Shown: positions 1 through 12,013 of the stretch, one piece after another
Numbering within the stretch: position 1 is the first letter of the stretch
How the letters are laid out: every line of letters begins with the position of its first letter
Origin: Lomentospora prolificans
Lineage: Eukaryota; Ascomycota; Sordariomycetes; Microascales; Microascaceae
NCBI GenBank assembly: GCA_029532625.1
Contig: JARFXM010000011.1
Location: 3,175,501-3,239,500, forward strand
Length of the DNA stretch: 64,000 bases
Reading direction: 5' to 3'
Made by a program: the position numbers and the translations under genes
The notes under the pieces: generated by a model
Database searches by the model: none
Told to the model about the DNA's origin: nothing
Seen by the model: the letters and a program-made list of their open reading frames with translations, nothing else

Positions 1-161
1 GAGCCAGTGTGCGTTTTGCTTACGGTATCGTGGTATTCTTATTTTGAGCGAACACTGGAACCTTTCGGGGACCCCAACTTCGCCGTTGGACTTTTCTGCT
101 TCCAGTCTGGTCTTCTCTTGTCAAAAAAGGATCTAGAAAAACATCTCGGAACGCGACTAAA

Positions 162-2000
162 ATGGCAGACGATAAACAGGAAAAGATTGGCGGCTACGAT
201 GCGCCAGGGCAGCAGTCCATAGCTACGGGGACGGACGTCGAGTGGCTTGAAGAGGAGGAAAAGAGAGCGAGGAGAAAGTTAGTAACCTCCCCGCCGGCTG
301 CTTTTATTACACGATAAGAGACTGATTCTCACGCGATCTAGGGTCGACTCTTCTGTTCTACCCTTACTATTTCTCGGTCTTTTCGTCTTTCAGTTGGATC
401 GTATGAATCTAGCAAGCGCCCTCACAGATGGCTTCGCAAAGGACATAGGTGTCGACCAATCAACAATCAATCTAGGAAATCAGTTGATGTTTATGGGAAT
501 CGTTGTGTTTGAAATTCCCTGCAACATGCTCCTACAAAAAGTCAGAATAATAAACACTCCTCGCCCATCGCCCAGCCCCCGGCGCGGATAATTATAGCTA
601 TTATTAACACATTTCACAGTTTGGTCCCCGGAAATGGATCCCAGGCCAAGTCATCCTCTTCGGCGTCGTCGCAACCCTCCAAATCTTCGTGAAGAGCAAA
701 ACAGGTTTCGTGGTAGCGCGCATGATGCTCGGATTTGCCGAAGCAGGATACATCCCCGGCGCGGCCTACACCCTGGGTACATGGTACAAGAAGCGTGAGC
801 TGGCGAAGCGCATCGCCATCTTTTTCTTTGGCATGTTCGCCGGAAATGCCATCAGCCCAATCCTTGCTTCTGGCATTTTGCTGCTGGGTGGGAAGAGGGG
901 CATCAAAGGCTGGCAATGGCTTTTCCTCAGTAAGTTGTCCCGGGATGACACGAGCGAAGATGGGGCTAACAACTTATAGTTGAGGGCATATTCACTATTT
1001 CTGTTGGTGCTTTGTTGCTGTTTGTCCTCCCTGGTTCGCCCGACACGCTGAGACCACTTCTGAGTCCCGGAATCATCAAGTTCACCGAAGGAGACCAGAG
1101 GATTCTTCAGCTACGGCTCGAACTCGACGACAAGGAGAAACGACAAGGCGCGCAGGGGATGGACATCCCTTGGAAAATAGTATGGAAAACAGTCTCGCAT
1201 TACCGTCGTTGGCCGCATTTTGTCTCCACCTTTGCTGTCTTCTCAACATGGAGTCCGTTGACGACGTACACTCCATCCATCATCATGTAGGTTTGTCCGC
1301 ATTTCCAAAGATAATACCTTGCGTGTATCTTAACGTCTGAATCTTAGGGCCCTCGGTTTCAACCGTACAGAGGCAAACGCCCTCTCTGCTGTTGGCGCTT
1401 CCCTCGCGCTCGTTGTCGTCTTCATCTTCGCATGGATCAGCGACCGAACCAACAAGCGTGGATTCTCCGTCATCGGGGCACATGCATGCTATATCATTAC
1501 GTTGATCGTGGCGCGAAGTGTGCACCCTCACGCGGGCAAGTGGTCTCGATGGGGGCTTTGGACGGCGGTAAATACTTTTGCGGTGGGTTATCATCCGATC
1601 CATAACTCGTGGGTTCAGCTGAACTGCCGCGACCCAAGAGAAAGAAGCATCAGCGTTGCGTAAGTGTCCGAATCGTCAATAATACTTAATTGCTGCAATC
1701 ACTGACGCTGTACTGGTAGCATGTGGGTTATGTCCGCCATCAGTGGTTTAATGGTGGGAACACAATACTTTAGGGGCAATGATTTACCATTGTGAGTATG
1801 ACGAAACGCGTTGCGCCTATCATAAGGCTAATATAGAGTGCAGCTACGATATTGGTTTGCGTACACTTATTATCATGGTTGCCGTGGGCATGCTCTTCGC
1901 GGCGATTCAGGTCATTGTCTATGTCGTACATAACAAACGTGTTGCGGAAGGAAAACACCAACCCAAGGATGGAGAAGAGTCGATGATTTATATACCCTAA
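162..2000 (+). CDS. MFS transporter, allantoate permease (Dal5) type
   Basis: Plasma-membrane major facilitator of the fungal anion:cation symporter group that takes up organic anions, vitamins or ureides; the substrate cannot be read from sequence. Seven exons (162-277, 342-540, 620-929, 980-1286, 1348-1659, 1720-1791, 1844-2000) join in phase to 491 codons (490 aa), the normal length for the family. After a hydrophilic N-terminus, the first membrane segment carries the family hallmark LDRMNLASAL. The loop FGPRKWIPGQ and the segment ARMMLGFAEAGYIPGA follow, and DRTNKRG lies in the second half. The start was chosen because the short exon 1 gives an acidic cytosolic leader that splices in phase to the first membrane helix. 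The stop is only 75 bp from the stop of the opposite-strand hydrolase, so the two genes converge. Family assignment is firm, substrate unknown. Confidence 0.88.
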
Positions 2001-2074
2001 CGTATGCTCCCCTCGATCTGATAGAGTATTATATGACCACTAATAGAGAATTTTAAGAGAAACCCAGACCCAGC

Positions 2075-3232
2075 TTAACTCGTCGACCCTTCCTCGGCCG
2101 GTTGCTCTCCCACCTTTTCAAAGACTTGCTGCACAGCACCCCATCTAATATTCCAGATGCCGTCATGGTCCGCCCCTTTTATCGTCGTACTAAAATAATC
2201 AACCGTATCTCCGCGATTCTTCGCATCCCAGCATTGATCGAACCACAGCGGACCCTTGGAACCCCCATCACCGATCATCCAGTCGTTTTCCGCATAGAAT
2301 ACCTCCACTCTCAGCCTCTTTCCCGCGACACGCAAGGCATCCACCAGGCGTGGAACGAGAGTGTCATAGTCTTTCCAGTCGCCCCATCCATCCGTACCTT
2401 TTACTTTCTGCATGAGTAGAATCGACTCGGGCGAGAGACCGTTGACTCCTTCTTTGAAGACGCGTTCCATGATTGACGGCCAAATTTCTTCCTCAAACTC
2501 GGTGCCCTCTCGGATGGCTTCGGTCTTGTCGGCGGCCTTGTCTGAATACGGCGTGAGCTTAGACGCAAGCGCCATACTAAGGCCAATAGTGTTTCCGAAA
2601 ATTGGGCTGAGATGGTTGTTGATAAGCTTAGAAAGCTTGTCTGTTGTGCCAATCAAACTGGCGGGCAATGACTGCACGAGGGCCATAGTTGCGGAAGTCG
2701 TATGTGAGGGGAGAATCCAGGGTCCTCCGATGCCGAGATATGGGCGTTCTGGGTGCAGAATCTCGGGGTGATGAAGGAGAAGATCAAGGGCATAGATAGT
2801 ACCGCCGCTATGGCAACCAAGAGAAACATAGTCGATTTTGAGATGTTTCAAGAGTGCAGGCATGATATCTGTATTTCTATCAGTATATATTGCGGTAGTC
2901 TAGGTCAGCATAGACTCCCTACCGCGCCAGAGTTCGAGCCTATGCTCAGCATCAGCGCTATCAGTTCCCCCGAAGCCAGGTCTATCCGGGTTGATAATGC
3001 GGATCTTCCGCTTTTTCGCAAGCTCATCTTTGGCGACATGGACTAAGCGTGAGCCCATCAACGGAGTAAAGAATAAGATGACGCGCTCCTGCTCGGGGTG
3101 CTCTTCGTTGCGATAGCCGTAGTCGGCATACTTGACTCTGAATGGCGTGTTGCGCCCCCTCGCCGGATCTGCGGGGAACTCGAAGACTCTACTGAACCGG
3201 GGGTCCTCGAGAAAGCCGTCAGGTACCGTCAT
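2075..3232 (-). CDS. alpha/beta hydrolase family protein
   Basis: Serine hydrolase of the alpha/beta fold, probably cytosolic; the substrate is unknown. Two exons (2923-3232 and 2075-2868) with one 54-nt GT-AG intron give 367 aa. The nucleophile elbow is GCHSGG with Ser at about residue 124. An oxyanion-region stretch FFTPLMGSRLV and the strand INPDRPGFGGTD precede it, and a late His in GADHDGIW is a good candidate for the third catalytic residue. No signal peptide or membrane segment is visible. The intron is supported because exon 1 ends LELWR and continues as DIMPALLKHL without loss of frame. It converges with the MFS transporter downstream. Function beyond esterase/hydrolase cannot be stated. 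Confidence 0.85.
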
Positions 3233-3917
3233 GATCGTGGGTTTGATTAGTTACTTGGTTAAGTTTCAAGTGCGGATGCACAGCGAGGTACATGCGTGAT
3301 ATATAGTAGCTGAAGTAAGGTTATGTTCCGTCGTTGGTATTGGAATTCTTCATTCACGAGACGCAGGATCAGGTCGTCATCGTGCACGGACCATCACCGA
3401 GTTGGTTGCCAGCGTCAGCTCAGATGAGACGATGAACGCTTCAGCTAGGCTAGAGATTTTTCAGACTGGGTGATGTGATTGTGGGATCCATATTCCCTGC
3501 ACTGTAACTGTGCTGAGTAAAATAATTTTCTTGACGATCAATGTCAAGAGCGCGCCGCATGTAAATTGCCAGCCCCTCGTGGGTGGTATATCCAGATATT
3601 CAGTAAGAGAATCTTGATTCGTCTCAATACGCCCGCTAAGAGCCAGAGGAAATTCAAGGTACGCCCCGCTCACTCTGCCATGCGATGGGTAGTCTGATCC
3701 GGAATAATACATATGTGAATCCTCTGGAAACGCGGGCAGGCAGGTGGCATTAAGTGGAAATTTCAAGGTCACCATTCAGCGATATTCCACCCCGAATTTC
3801 CACGCAGCTTGCGATCACCAAGTCGGAAGTCCGTTCGTAGGATGATGGGCCGACTAGCTCCCCTCTAATAACTATGAGCTTATCCTCTAGCAACCGACCA
3901 ATACGTCCCTTACCCCC
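3233..3917. other. intergenic, hydrolase/ferroportin
   Basis: No supportable gene. It holds the hydrolase promoter and the 3' flank of the ferroportin-like gene. A 104-codon open frame on the minus strand here has no recognisable domain and poor codon character, so I do not call it. Confidence 0.6.
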
Positions 3918-5758
3918 TCAAGCGTTATTTTTCTTCGAACGGATACAATCTGGAGCATGCAGCAGATGGCCTCTCCTCTTGCGCACAAAATAGGTATACA
4001 GCCCTCCCGCCAGATACACCGCCCCCACGCTAATAATCACAGGCCACTGGAACTGGTCCGGCCTCGAAAAGACAATCGTCGTCGCGTAGGAGATGAGTTC
4101 GAACAAGTTTTGAAACGCAGCCTCGACCGTCGAAAAGGCCCCACGAAATCCATGCTCCACCTCCTGAGCACAGCATCAGAAAACTGTCCGCCACGCTGGA
4201 AATTTGGTGGAAGCACTTACGTCTTGGACAATGTTTTGCGCACACAGATCGAATCCCCAAAGACCAACTCGGCTCACCGCTACGCCAACCGCAAGAACGG
4301 TGGCGGCAGCGACCGGATTGGAATCCTCCTGGTATATCTCAACCATGAAGAAGCTCACACTTGCGGCAAGCCATACCATCAACCAGGACACACTCCAGAT
4401 ACCGCCTCTTACGACGCCGATGCGCTTCATCAGGCGAGGCGCGATCCACGTTGCGCTTAGTTCGAAAATAGCGCTGACTGTCCGGGCGATACCGACATGG
4501 GCGGAGTTGTAGCCGACTGAGATGAGGAAGGTGATCATCTGGCCGGAGAAGGACAGGACGGTGAGATATAGAAGTGCAAGTGAGAAGGAGGGCAAAAATG
4601 CACTGTGGCCAAAATAGAATGGCAGTGAAGAAATGGGTAAGATGCTATGGGCAACCTTTGTTAAACTGTGAGTCCACGTATCTCGAGCCAAAGGCTCCGT
4701 CTCAGGGGTTAAGAGCCCAGCTGGATCTTCTCTCAGACTGGGTTCCTCGTCGGGCCGTTGTACTCGGTTGAGAGCCGGTACCATGTTATATACCTACAAG
4801 GGTCAGGTCGCTCACACATAGAAACGCAGCGAGGTCGAGAGACTCACTGTGGCGATGCACCTATACTCAACCACCACTGCAGCAATATTCATCCCGAGTG
4901 TAGCCCATATAGAAGCTAGGGTCGACGCAATAGCAATCGAAGAAATCACAAGCGGACCAACAAGTTTGCAGAGTAGATCAATGCGGCGGATCCGCGCGTT
5001 GAGGGCTGCATATCTGAGTCAGTGGCTTGCGATAGGAGTCGGAGAATGAACTTACTTCTTCGCGCTTGCTCATGGCCTTCTGTAATAACGACAACCTTTT
5101 TTTGTTTTTCAAAGAGTGTCAGTCTTCTACATCTCTATTCAATCCATAAAAAGCGAGGGGGTTTGGCCCTTACCCAGTCCCGCTCAACAGAAACCAGATT
5201 CATAACCGAGCAGAGTTTCTCCACGCATGCCAACAATACCAGGGCAGAAAACAAACTGTCCTTGACACCCCTTTGTAATTCGTTCTTCTTCAGCTCTAAT
5301 ACCCAAAATAATCCGCAACTCGCGACCACGGCGATGCGCTGACCTAGGATCGATGCCCGAACAACAGTGAGCCGATTGCCTCGGTCAACCCAAGAGCCGA
5401 CCGCTTGAGCAAAGAGTATGGTAGCGGCACTTCGTACGAGGGCGTACACGGACATGGGTAAGAGTGTGTCTGGGTAGATAGAAGCGAGGAAAAGCACGGC
5501 GGCGAACTCGAAAAGCCTCGAATTCCATGTGGAGAGGAAATGGGACAGGTAAAGCCTCCATGCCAATCGTTTTGGCACAGAATCTGGAACAATTCCGTCT
5601 TCTTCTTCGATGCCATCCGGACTACCCGCGATACCGGGCTCCATCATGCTGGAGCAGGGTGTCGGGACTGGCCTTGGCTGAACGTCAATCACATTGTTTG
5701 CTCCTGCATCAGAAGGGTCGGCTGGAGCGCTGTCGCAATTTCTTGTTAATTCGGCCAT
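3918..5758 (-). CDS. ferroportin-like iron exporter (SLC40 family)
   Basis: Polytopic membrane protein of the ferroportin (SLC40A1/FPN1) family, which exports ferrous iron or related divalent metals from the cytosol. Five exons (5174-5758, 5056-5095, 4848-5005, 4221-4793, 3918-4163) join in phase to 533 aa, typical for the family. The diagnostic N-terminal motif YLSHFLSTWNSRLFEF starts helix 1. SWVDRGNRL follows helix 2, the strand around VERDWVVVI and the segment RRIDLLCKLVGPL match family landmarks, and the C-half has GLWGFDLCAQNIVQD before the last helices. A 40-nt exon encodes VVVITEGHEQARR. The tail ends in a basic cytosolic stretch. Ferroportin homologues occur in some filamentous fungi; whether this one is vacuolar or at the plasma membrane cannot be seen. 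Confidence 0.88.
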
Positions 5759-6303
5759 TCCGTATCGTGATAACTAGGCAAGCGCTAGGACACGCCGGCA
5801 GTATACGGCCGAACAATAATACCTCGTGCGTTTCACTCAAACGTTTATCACGGAGCCTTGTGAGAATTCTCGTCCCTCAAGGTGCCTCTCCACCACTGGC
5901 GCAATCGACCCACCACTGACCAGGAAAGCTTGCCCGTCACGTGCGCCGGGCCGGCGTCGGCTATTTTTTCCGTATTCGCATCTCGAGGCGGAGTTGAATG
6001 ACAACTTCTTTCTGATCCTTCCCATTCATCAGGGTACATGGGTTTTCTTTACCAAGGTAAAGATCAAAACCTAATTAGTATACTTTGCGAGTCCACCTGT
6101 AGGACGCTGGTCGATGTGTGCGCACTGGCGCCAGGTAGAGAAGTCGGAGGATGCCTCTCATTCCCTAGGTTTGCGAGTGGCAGTCGTTGCCATGCTTGGG
6201 TTAATGTCGGAGAGTACCTTCGTAGACGAAGTGATCTCACTAAGCTCAACATTCCAAAAGAGAACAAAAAGAAAAATAATAAGAAATAAAAAAAATGAAA
6301 ATG

Positions 6304-6343
<40 letters not shown>

Positions 6344-8445
6344 ACGCCGCATATGCCGAGTATGCGATGGTTATAGCGGGAAGAAATCGGTTTCGGCATG
6401 TAGCTGAATCTGGAGCATGATAGCGCGACCGGCATTCACAGTCGCGGTAATCATGTCGAAGATTCAAAATGATGTCATAACTGCCGCTCTTGGAGGACTT
6501 TTAGGCATATATGCGTCGTATTGACCTCAGTGTTCTTTCCCTTGAGATGGCGAGACCGAACTTTGAGGCACCCTTCGTCTCCACCCCCTACTTCAACCCA
6601 GACCCGAAATGACGGACCCCAAGAGCAACTAGACGTTTGAATTGTGGTATTGACCCTGCAAGCGGAGTTTTGTGTTCCTTTTGATCCCCCATTACCCGCT
6701 TGTTCACAGAGTGTGATGGATGTTGACAGCACCCAGTTAGTCGCTATGGCCTCCTTTTCCCCAGATAATATCAGTCATTTCCGTCGCTGGTCAATAGCCA
6801 GCGTCAATCCCCCTAGAGGATGTATTCTTAAGGTCTTTGTATAATAGTCAGTACCGTCCAGATATCCCTTTTAGGGTAGCTTAGGCTGGCTGATCACTAA
6901 TTGGGACTCTATAATAGTATATCTAAATCTCAATGTGCATAGAATTTGCAGTACACGCAGTGGCTACTGAAGCAGAGTGTCCCAGCTATCCCCTTCACCC
7001 TTGTAAGGACTACGGGTCGGGCCGTGCTGATATGCAGAAAACACAGATTTTGGCCCCGTCTGCACTCGACAGAACCAGAACGAGTATCTACAGCAAACTC
7101 CAAGGTATTAGGTGCCGTCAATGACCCTCCCTGAGTGACACTAGGAGGGGGAAAGTCCTCAAACTTTCCCTCCGAAGAATGACGGATTATGTCCCGGAAA
7201 GGAAGCGTGGAGTCATCCTTTCTGCCGATATCACCTTCTCCAATCCTGCGATCGATCAAACGGTCGTGTTCTCAACTGACTGGTTCTCTTTGCTGCATGT
7301 GACCGAGACCGTTGGCAGATTTCTCGGTAGATATGCAACTCGTATTGGCCCCCGTCAAACCGGATCCGGATACCAGACCGAGCCGTAACCTTATTCCGCT
7401 GGGCGGCTCGTGGAAAGGGCACGAAGTAACTCGGAAAGCCAGTCTCGGAGAAAACTACCGATCCGAACCACCAAAGTCCCTCTCCCTGGCCCAGGACATA
7501 AAGGTATCAGTCTGAGAGGCCCAACGGCTTTTTTGTTTTTGTTCTTTTTTTTGTTGTGGTGGAGGCATGCACACGCTCGCACAGCAACCCGTTCTCGGAT
7601 TAGATTGCAGCAAGCGCCTGAGATCAGGGGTCCGAATGAAGGCTTGACTCTAATAGATCAGAAAGTGATTTTGGGGTGGCTATGTGGGGCTGCCCTCCTC
7701 GATTCATGCATCGAATTGATAACTCGAAAGAAACAAACCTGACCTTGCCTGTTTGGGAAATTAGGTGGCACGCGGGCTGGCATCGTGAAGTGGCCTAGGC
7801 CGGAACCCTGCTGCCTCAGTGGTCTCATGATTGGGCTAGAGACAACTAAGCTTTTCTCATCTCAACAACATTGTCTGTTCTCAGCTATCGGGGGCTGAGC
7901 AGCTCTCTGAGTGGCCCCTCGTCGAATCCGTCTTGAAAGCAGGATATAGCTCCATATATTAGATCCAAAACACCGGGCTCGCCAGGAGGAAAAGCACCGG
8001 GACCTGGCCAGGCTGAGATATTTTTGGTATGCTGGCTCGCCAGGCCTCAAAGTAGGTGTCAAAGGCAATTGATGTCGAAGGAAAGGGGTTCGACCAACCT
8101 AATAGCCCGAGGATGGCCCAATATCACCTCAGCCGCAAAATCTGATACCGCCCTGCGTGTTGTATTGTCCAGTCCGCTCCACGGTTGCGGCTGGCGCACA
8201 GCCACCCATTCAAAGGACCATGTGCGACCGTGATAGTTGTTACTGCTTTTGTTCTGTGCCCTTCACGATGGTAGCAGGCTACAAATATTGGCGTTGGCGT
8301 CACTTCACGATCGATTCCCTCAGACAGAGCCTTTCTTCCTCTCTAGTATATTCTTCCTTTTACGTCTTTAATCGCCGACATTCTTAATTTCTTCCATCTT
8401 CTCCTTCCAAGTCTCATTTTCTAGTATAATAAACGCCCTCAAAAA
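5759..8445. other. 2.7-kb gene-free stretch
   Basis: I see no credible coding region on either strand: open frames are short, overlap in opposite directions and show no domain. It contains the ferroportin promoter, a 38-nt poly(A) run, a T-rich stretch near 7535-7555 and, at its right end, a TA-rich leader of the LURP-one gene. A decayed transposon is possible but not demonstrable by eye. Confidence 0.55.
6304..6341 (+). repeat. 38-nt poly(A) tract
   Basis: An uninterrupted run of 38 A residues, preceded by about 60 nt of A-rich sequence. It could be a simple homopolymer or the tail of an old retroposed copy; I find no target-site duplication around it. Confidence 0.9.
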
Positions 8446-9104
8446 ATGGAGTGGCTTCAGCCCGCGCCCCAGCCCATCGGCCTCTTCGACACCTTCACGG
8501 CTCGTCAAACCGAAGTCCTCGTCATCGACGAAAAGCTCCTCTCCCTTTCCGGCGACAGCTTCGATATCCGCCTCGCCAATGGCATGCCCCTGCTCAAAGT
8601 CAAGGGAAATGTACTCTCCCTCAGCGGCCGCAAAGAAGTGACCGACATGCTGGGCAACCACATGTTCACAATTTCAAAGAAGATTCTCAGTCTGCACGCG
8701 ACCTTTGCAGTTACGAATGGCGCGGGACAGCTGATCATGGAGGTGAAGAACAGCTTGGTTCAGCGTACGTCTCTGGGATTTTCACACAAGTTCAAATCAT
8801 CATTTTTCCCTCCGCAGGTTTACTAACAGAGAATCATCTTTCAGTCATCGGCTCGAAGGCGACCATCACCTTCACCTCACGAACGGGCAAATACGAGACC
8901 TTCGTAATGAAGGGCAACTGGCGATCTTCCAAGGCTGATATCGTGGATGAGGCGACGGGCTTCGTCATGGCGCGCATCAAGCGCGACCGAACGGCCAAGC
9001 ACTACCTTATGGGTGCCCAGACATATACCGTCACCGTGGCCCCGGGCGTGGACATGGCGCTTGTGACGGCCATGTGCATCTGCCTGGATGAAAAGAACGA
9101 GTAG
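8446..9104 (+). CDS. LURP-one/tubby-like C-terminal domain protein
   Basis: Small protein of the LURP-one-related (LOR) family, which shares the tubby C-terminal beta-barrel fold; members may bind phospholipid, but the biochemical role in fungi is not established. Two exons (8446-8764 and 8845-9104) with an 80-nt intron give 192 aa. The N-terminus has the family opening PIGLFDTFTARQTEVLVIDE. Repeating beta-strand patterns follow, as in LLKVKGNVLSLSGRKEV, DMLGNHMFTI and FVMKGNWRSSKADIVDE, and the end is YTVTVAPGVDMALVTAMCI, as in plant and fungal members. No signal peptide. The start codon lies in CAAAAAATGG, just after a TATAATAA-rich leader. The family call is confident. Confidence 0.9.
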
Positions 9105-9524
9105 GCTTGTGAAACAGAAAGGAATACGGAAAAGGAACTCATCAATTGTTTTATTTTTTATGGGAATGATATTTGGAGTCGCTGGATCGGTGTTTATAAT
9201 GAATGTCAAGCGAGTTTCACGCGGAGAATGTGCCCCCAATCCAAACAATAGAAATCTCCTCGGTTTTTTTTCCCCCGAACTTTGAGCGGGTGAATGGGAG
9301 GGTAAGAATGCGAACAGCATTCCACAGCAAGGAATACGACTTATAATACTACATAATACCACGTAGCAGCTATTATCTTTACAGAACAGCCAGCATTAAA
9401 CATAAATCACCTTGTAGCGTGACCCATATTGGAATGAAACGGGTGGTACTAACTAGACTCTATTAGGCGAAGGAACTAGTAATACCCCGAGATCCACCAT
9501 CTTGTCGCCTTAGACGTGCGGAGC
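9105..9524. other. intergenic, convergent 3' ends
   Basis: Between the LURP-one stop and the stop of the opposite-strand gene. AT-rich in places; nothing recognisable. Confidence 0.6.
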
Positions 9525-10766
9525 CTATTTCTCGGGCTTCTTTCGCTCCAAGCACTTCCTCCAGTTCTTGTTCTGGGATATCTTCTTAGCTCCTTCAGAC
9601 TGCTCTTTGTAACTCTTCTTCGACGACCTGCCCTTGCCGACCCTGATGGAGTACCTGGTGACTTGGAGCACCCTGCCAGCGGCGGAGGCGGCGCGTCCTG
9701 CAACTTGGACCACAGTCCTCGCCACCGCCGCGAAAATGGGAATGAGAAATGGTAAGAATCGCTCCTCCAAGTCTCTCTCTACGAGATCGGTTGGATGCGA
9801 CTGTTGAGCAGGTGTCAGGCCTCGGCCATAATTCCCAGGTTTCTCGTTTTCCTGATCCGTAGTTCGGAGTATTAAGGTAGCATGAGCCGTTGTAGGAGTT
9901 TCATCCTCCGGTTCGATAAACTCAGCGTTAGGGTCAATTCGTCGTTTCTTGGCTGCAGCTGCGTTCCCTACCGCAACGAATTCGTCAACGTACGCCTCAT
10001 CCTCGAATATCTTGTCGGAGTCCTCCGTATCCCAGGGCTCGATGGCCATCCCTTCTGGCCAGAACTGCAAAAGGTCCATGCTTTCGAGATACGCTTCATC
10101 AAAATATTCATCCGCAAACTCTTCGGCGGCAGCGGCACCCGCGGCCACTCCCACCAGAGTCAGGCAACGGCCCATGCGCCGAACCTTTTTGCGTTCTTCG
10201 TTGTCTTGCTTCTTCTTCTCGTTGTCTTCATACTTTTGGGTCTCCTTCTTCTTTTTCTCCTCGTATCTCTTCATCCTTTACATTTGGCATCGGTGTTAGC
10301 GGTGGTAGTATTTAAAAGGTCGCGACCGTAATCATATTAATACTTACTTATGCTCCTGCTGCTTCTGCTTCTTCTTTTCTTGGTACTTTTTCTCCTTTTC
10401 TTCCTTATTCTTCTTGTCGTCGCCGCTGTCATCAGGTATGCAGGCGTGGAACGTGGGGTCCGGCTTCATCCCAGGTGCACATGGGATGCATCTCTTGCAA
10501 TTACTCGGGTCAATTATGCGGCGCTTGGAGCAGCGCAGCCGACACCGCTGGCAGGACCCGCCATCCTGACGCCGAAACAAGCCCGGAATGAAACCAAGCG
10601 CTGTCGCGCCCTGAAAAGGTTCACCGCTCCCGTGCCTAACAACAGCAGCACCTGGCATCTCAGTGTATGTGAGGCGCGTGGGAATGACAATGCCTGGGGG
10701 AGTGAGTGAGGCTGCCACATAGTTCACCATGAGAAAAATGGCTTTGCCGGCTTTGGAGACGCGCAT
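9525..10766 (-). CDS. secreted Cys-rich protein with Lys/Glu-rich linker, unknown function
   Basis: Not recognised as a named family. Two exons (10348-10766 and 9525-10275; 72-nt intron) join in phase to 389 aa. The N-terminus is basic then hydrophobic (MRVSKAGKAIFLMVNYVAAS), consistent with a signal peptide. Residues about 70-113 carry seven cysteines in CQRCRLRCSKR, CKRCIPC and ACIP, resembling a small disulfide module. A long charged linker of Lys/Glu/Gln repeats follows across the splice site, then an Ala-rich segment, an acidic region (residues about 190-260) and a basic C-terminus with an Ala/Val amphipathic stretch. A dibasic-rich charged middle suggests possible proteolytic processing, which is inference. 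It could be an effector-like or toxin-like secreted protein, but no family evidence supports that. Confidence 0.7.
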
Positions 10767-11674
10767 GGTGAATGAGGACAGTGTCGGATAATACTAAAGA
10801 GATACATCCGTTTGGAAGGAAAACAAGTGAAGAGGCGAAGAACTGTGCTCTTCTCCAAAAGGTATGGTTTGCTTCTTCAGATGAATTGCGGAACTCTAGG
10901 AAGTCTTTATATTCTACGTAATCGGACAACACTTGAATCGTGCCGCCCTGGTAACTGCGATGGCGCATATAGAATGGCCTACGACACCAAGCCTCAATCC
11001 TTCCCTATATTGGGCTGTCAGCTCGGAAGTTCGAGCCCGGATTGGAAAAGGCTGAGTAAACGTAGAGAAGCTAGACGCCCGTCTCATCCATCTTTGGGAA
11101 TCTCCGGGGCCGGATTCGTGCCCAATTTAAAACGTGGGATCAATTGATATCAATCCTGGACTTGGCGGATAAAGCCACCTGCGGAACCAAGGATCCATTC
11201 TGTGCACAGCCACGCGATTGAGAATTATCCAAACCACGGTTGTGGAGACGAAAGGATCAATTGAGTACTAAACCGGCCCCAGTAAGCGCCACCACCACCA
11301 ACCAGAATGATGGATGGAGCAATTCAGATCCCCAAATCGCGGGGCCAGCCAGACTACTGAGTGAAGCTCCGATCCTGTGGCTGATCGTCAGTCACATTTT
11401 CCGGCCGGTTCTCAGCCCTACAGCAAGATTTTGTTAACAACGGAAGGTCACAAGGTGCATAGATTCCATTCGCAGCGGTCGGCAACATGCGTCTAGTTTA
11501 TTAACAAGAAAGTTGATTCGAGAGGAGTTTAAACACGGTTTTATTCATTATTTTGCATCCCTACAGCACTATTGAGGCAAGGAAATTATCTTTTGTGAGG
11601 TAGAATTCTGGGAACGTCGCGAAATCAATTGCGCCAGCCAGGCCAAATCCAGTCTTGATATAATATTACATTAA
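10767..11674. other. intergenic
   Basis: About 0.9 kb holding the promoter of the Cys-rich secreted protein and the 3' flank of the small secreted protein. No coding region or RNA gene that I can support. Confidence 0.6.
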
Positions 11675-12013
11675 TCAGCTATAGACATCCCATATCACAT
11701 ACGAGCCGTAGTTAACGGTAAAGCATCCAGAATCCTCGTCTCCGTGCTGGATTTCAGTTCTCGGGTCGCAGTCGTCGGAGGAGAAGAAGGTGATCATGTG
11801 CGGATCGTCGACGGCGCCGGTGCTTTTAACAATGACTGATTGTGCCACTCCCATGTTGTCGTTGCGGCACCCTTGATTTGGCCCGCCGACCCAGTGACCG
11901 AGGTTTTCGCTGCGGCAGCCTTCGCCTCTGTAGAAAATGAGTTCGTAGGCCGCTGCGAGGGAAGCGGTGTTTAGCGCCACGGCGAGAAGTTGGAAATTTG
12001 ATTGGAAGCGCAT
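11675..12013 (-). CDS. small secreted protein with four cysteines
   Basis: 112 aa, single exon. The first 22 or so residues (MRFQSNFQLLAVALNTASLAAA) form a clear signal peptide with an AAA-type cleavage site, giving a mature chain of about 90 aa. The mature part has exactly four cysteines (GEGCRS, NQGCRN, SDDCDP, DSGCFT), so two disulfides are likely, and ends in a beta-rich YGSYVIWDVYS. No known domain is recognised. Length, signal peptide and paired cysteines fit a candidate apoplastic effector or cell-surface protein (inference). The same frame stays open upstream for 86 more codons, but that stretch is a repeat-bearing leader and would bury the signal peptide, so the internal Met is chosen. 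Confidence 0.75.
   Translation of the reverse strand: MRFQSNFQLLAVALNTASLAAAYELIFYRGEGCRSENLGHWVGGPNQGCRNDNMGVAQSVIVKSTGAVDDPHMITFFSSDDCDPRTEIQHGDEDSGCFTVNYGSYVIWDVYS

Noticed and set aside
3461..3775. 104-codon minus-strand open frame
   Set aside because: No domain, no convincing start context, poor codon character; sits in the hydrolase promoter.
6064..6435. Frames across the poly(A)/poly(T) tract giving long Phe or Lys runs
   Set aside because: Homopolymer artefacts.
11020..11045. GTTCGAGCCC word like a tRNA T loop
   Set aside because: Stem positions do not pair and upstream arms are missing.
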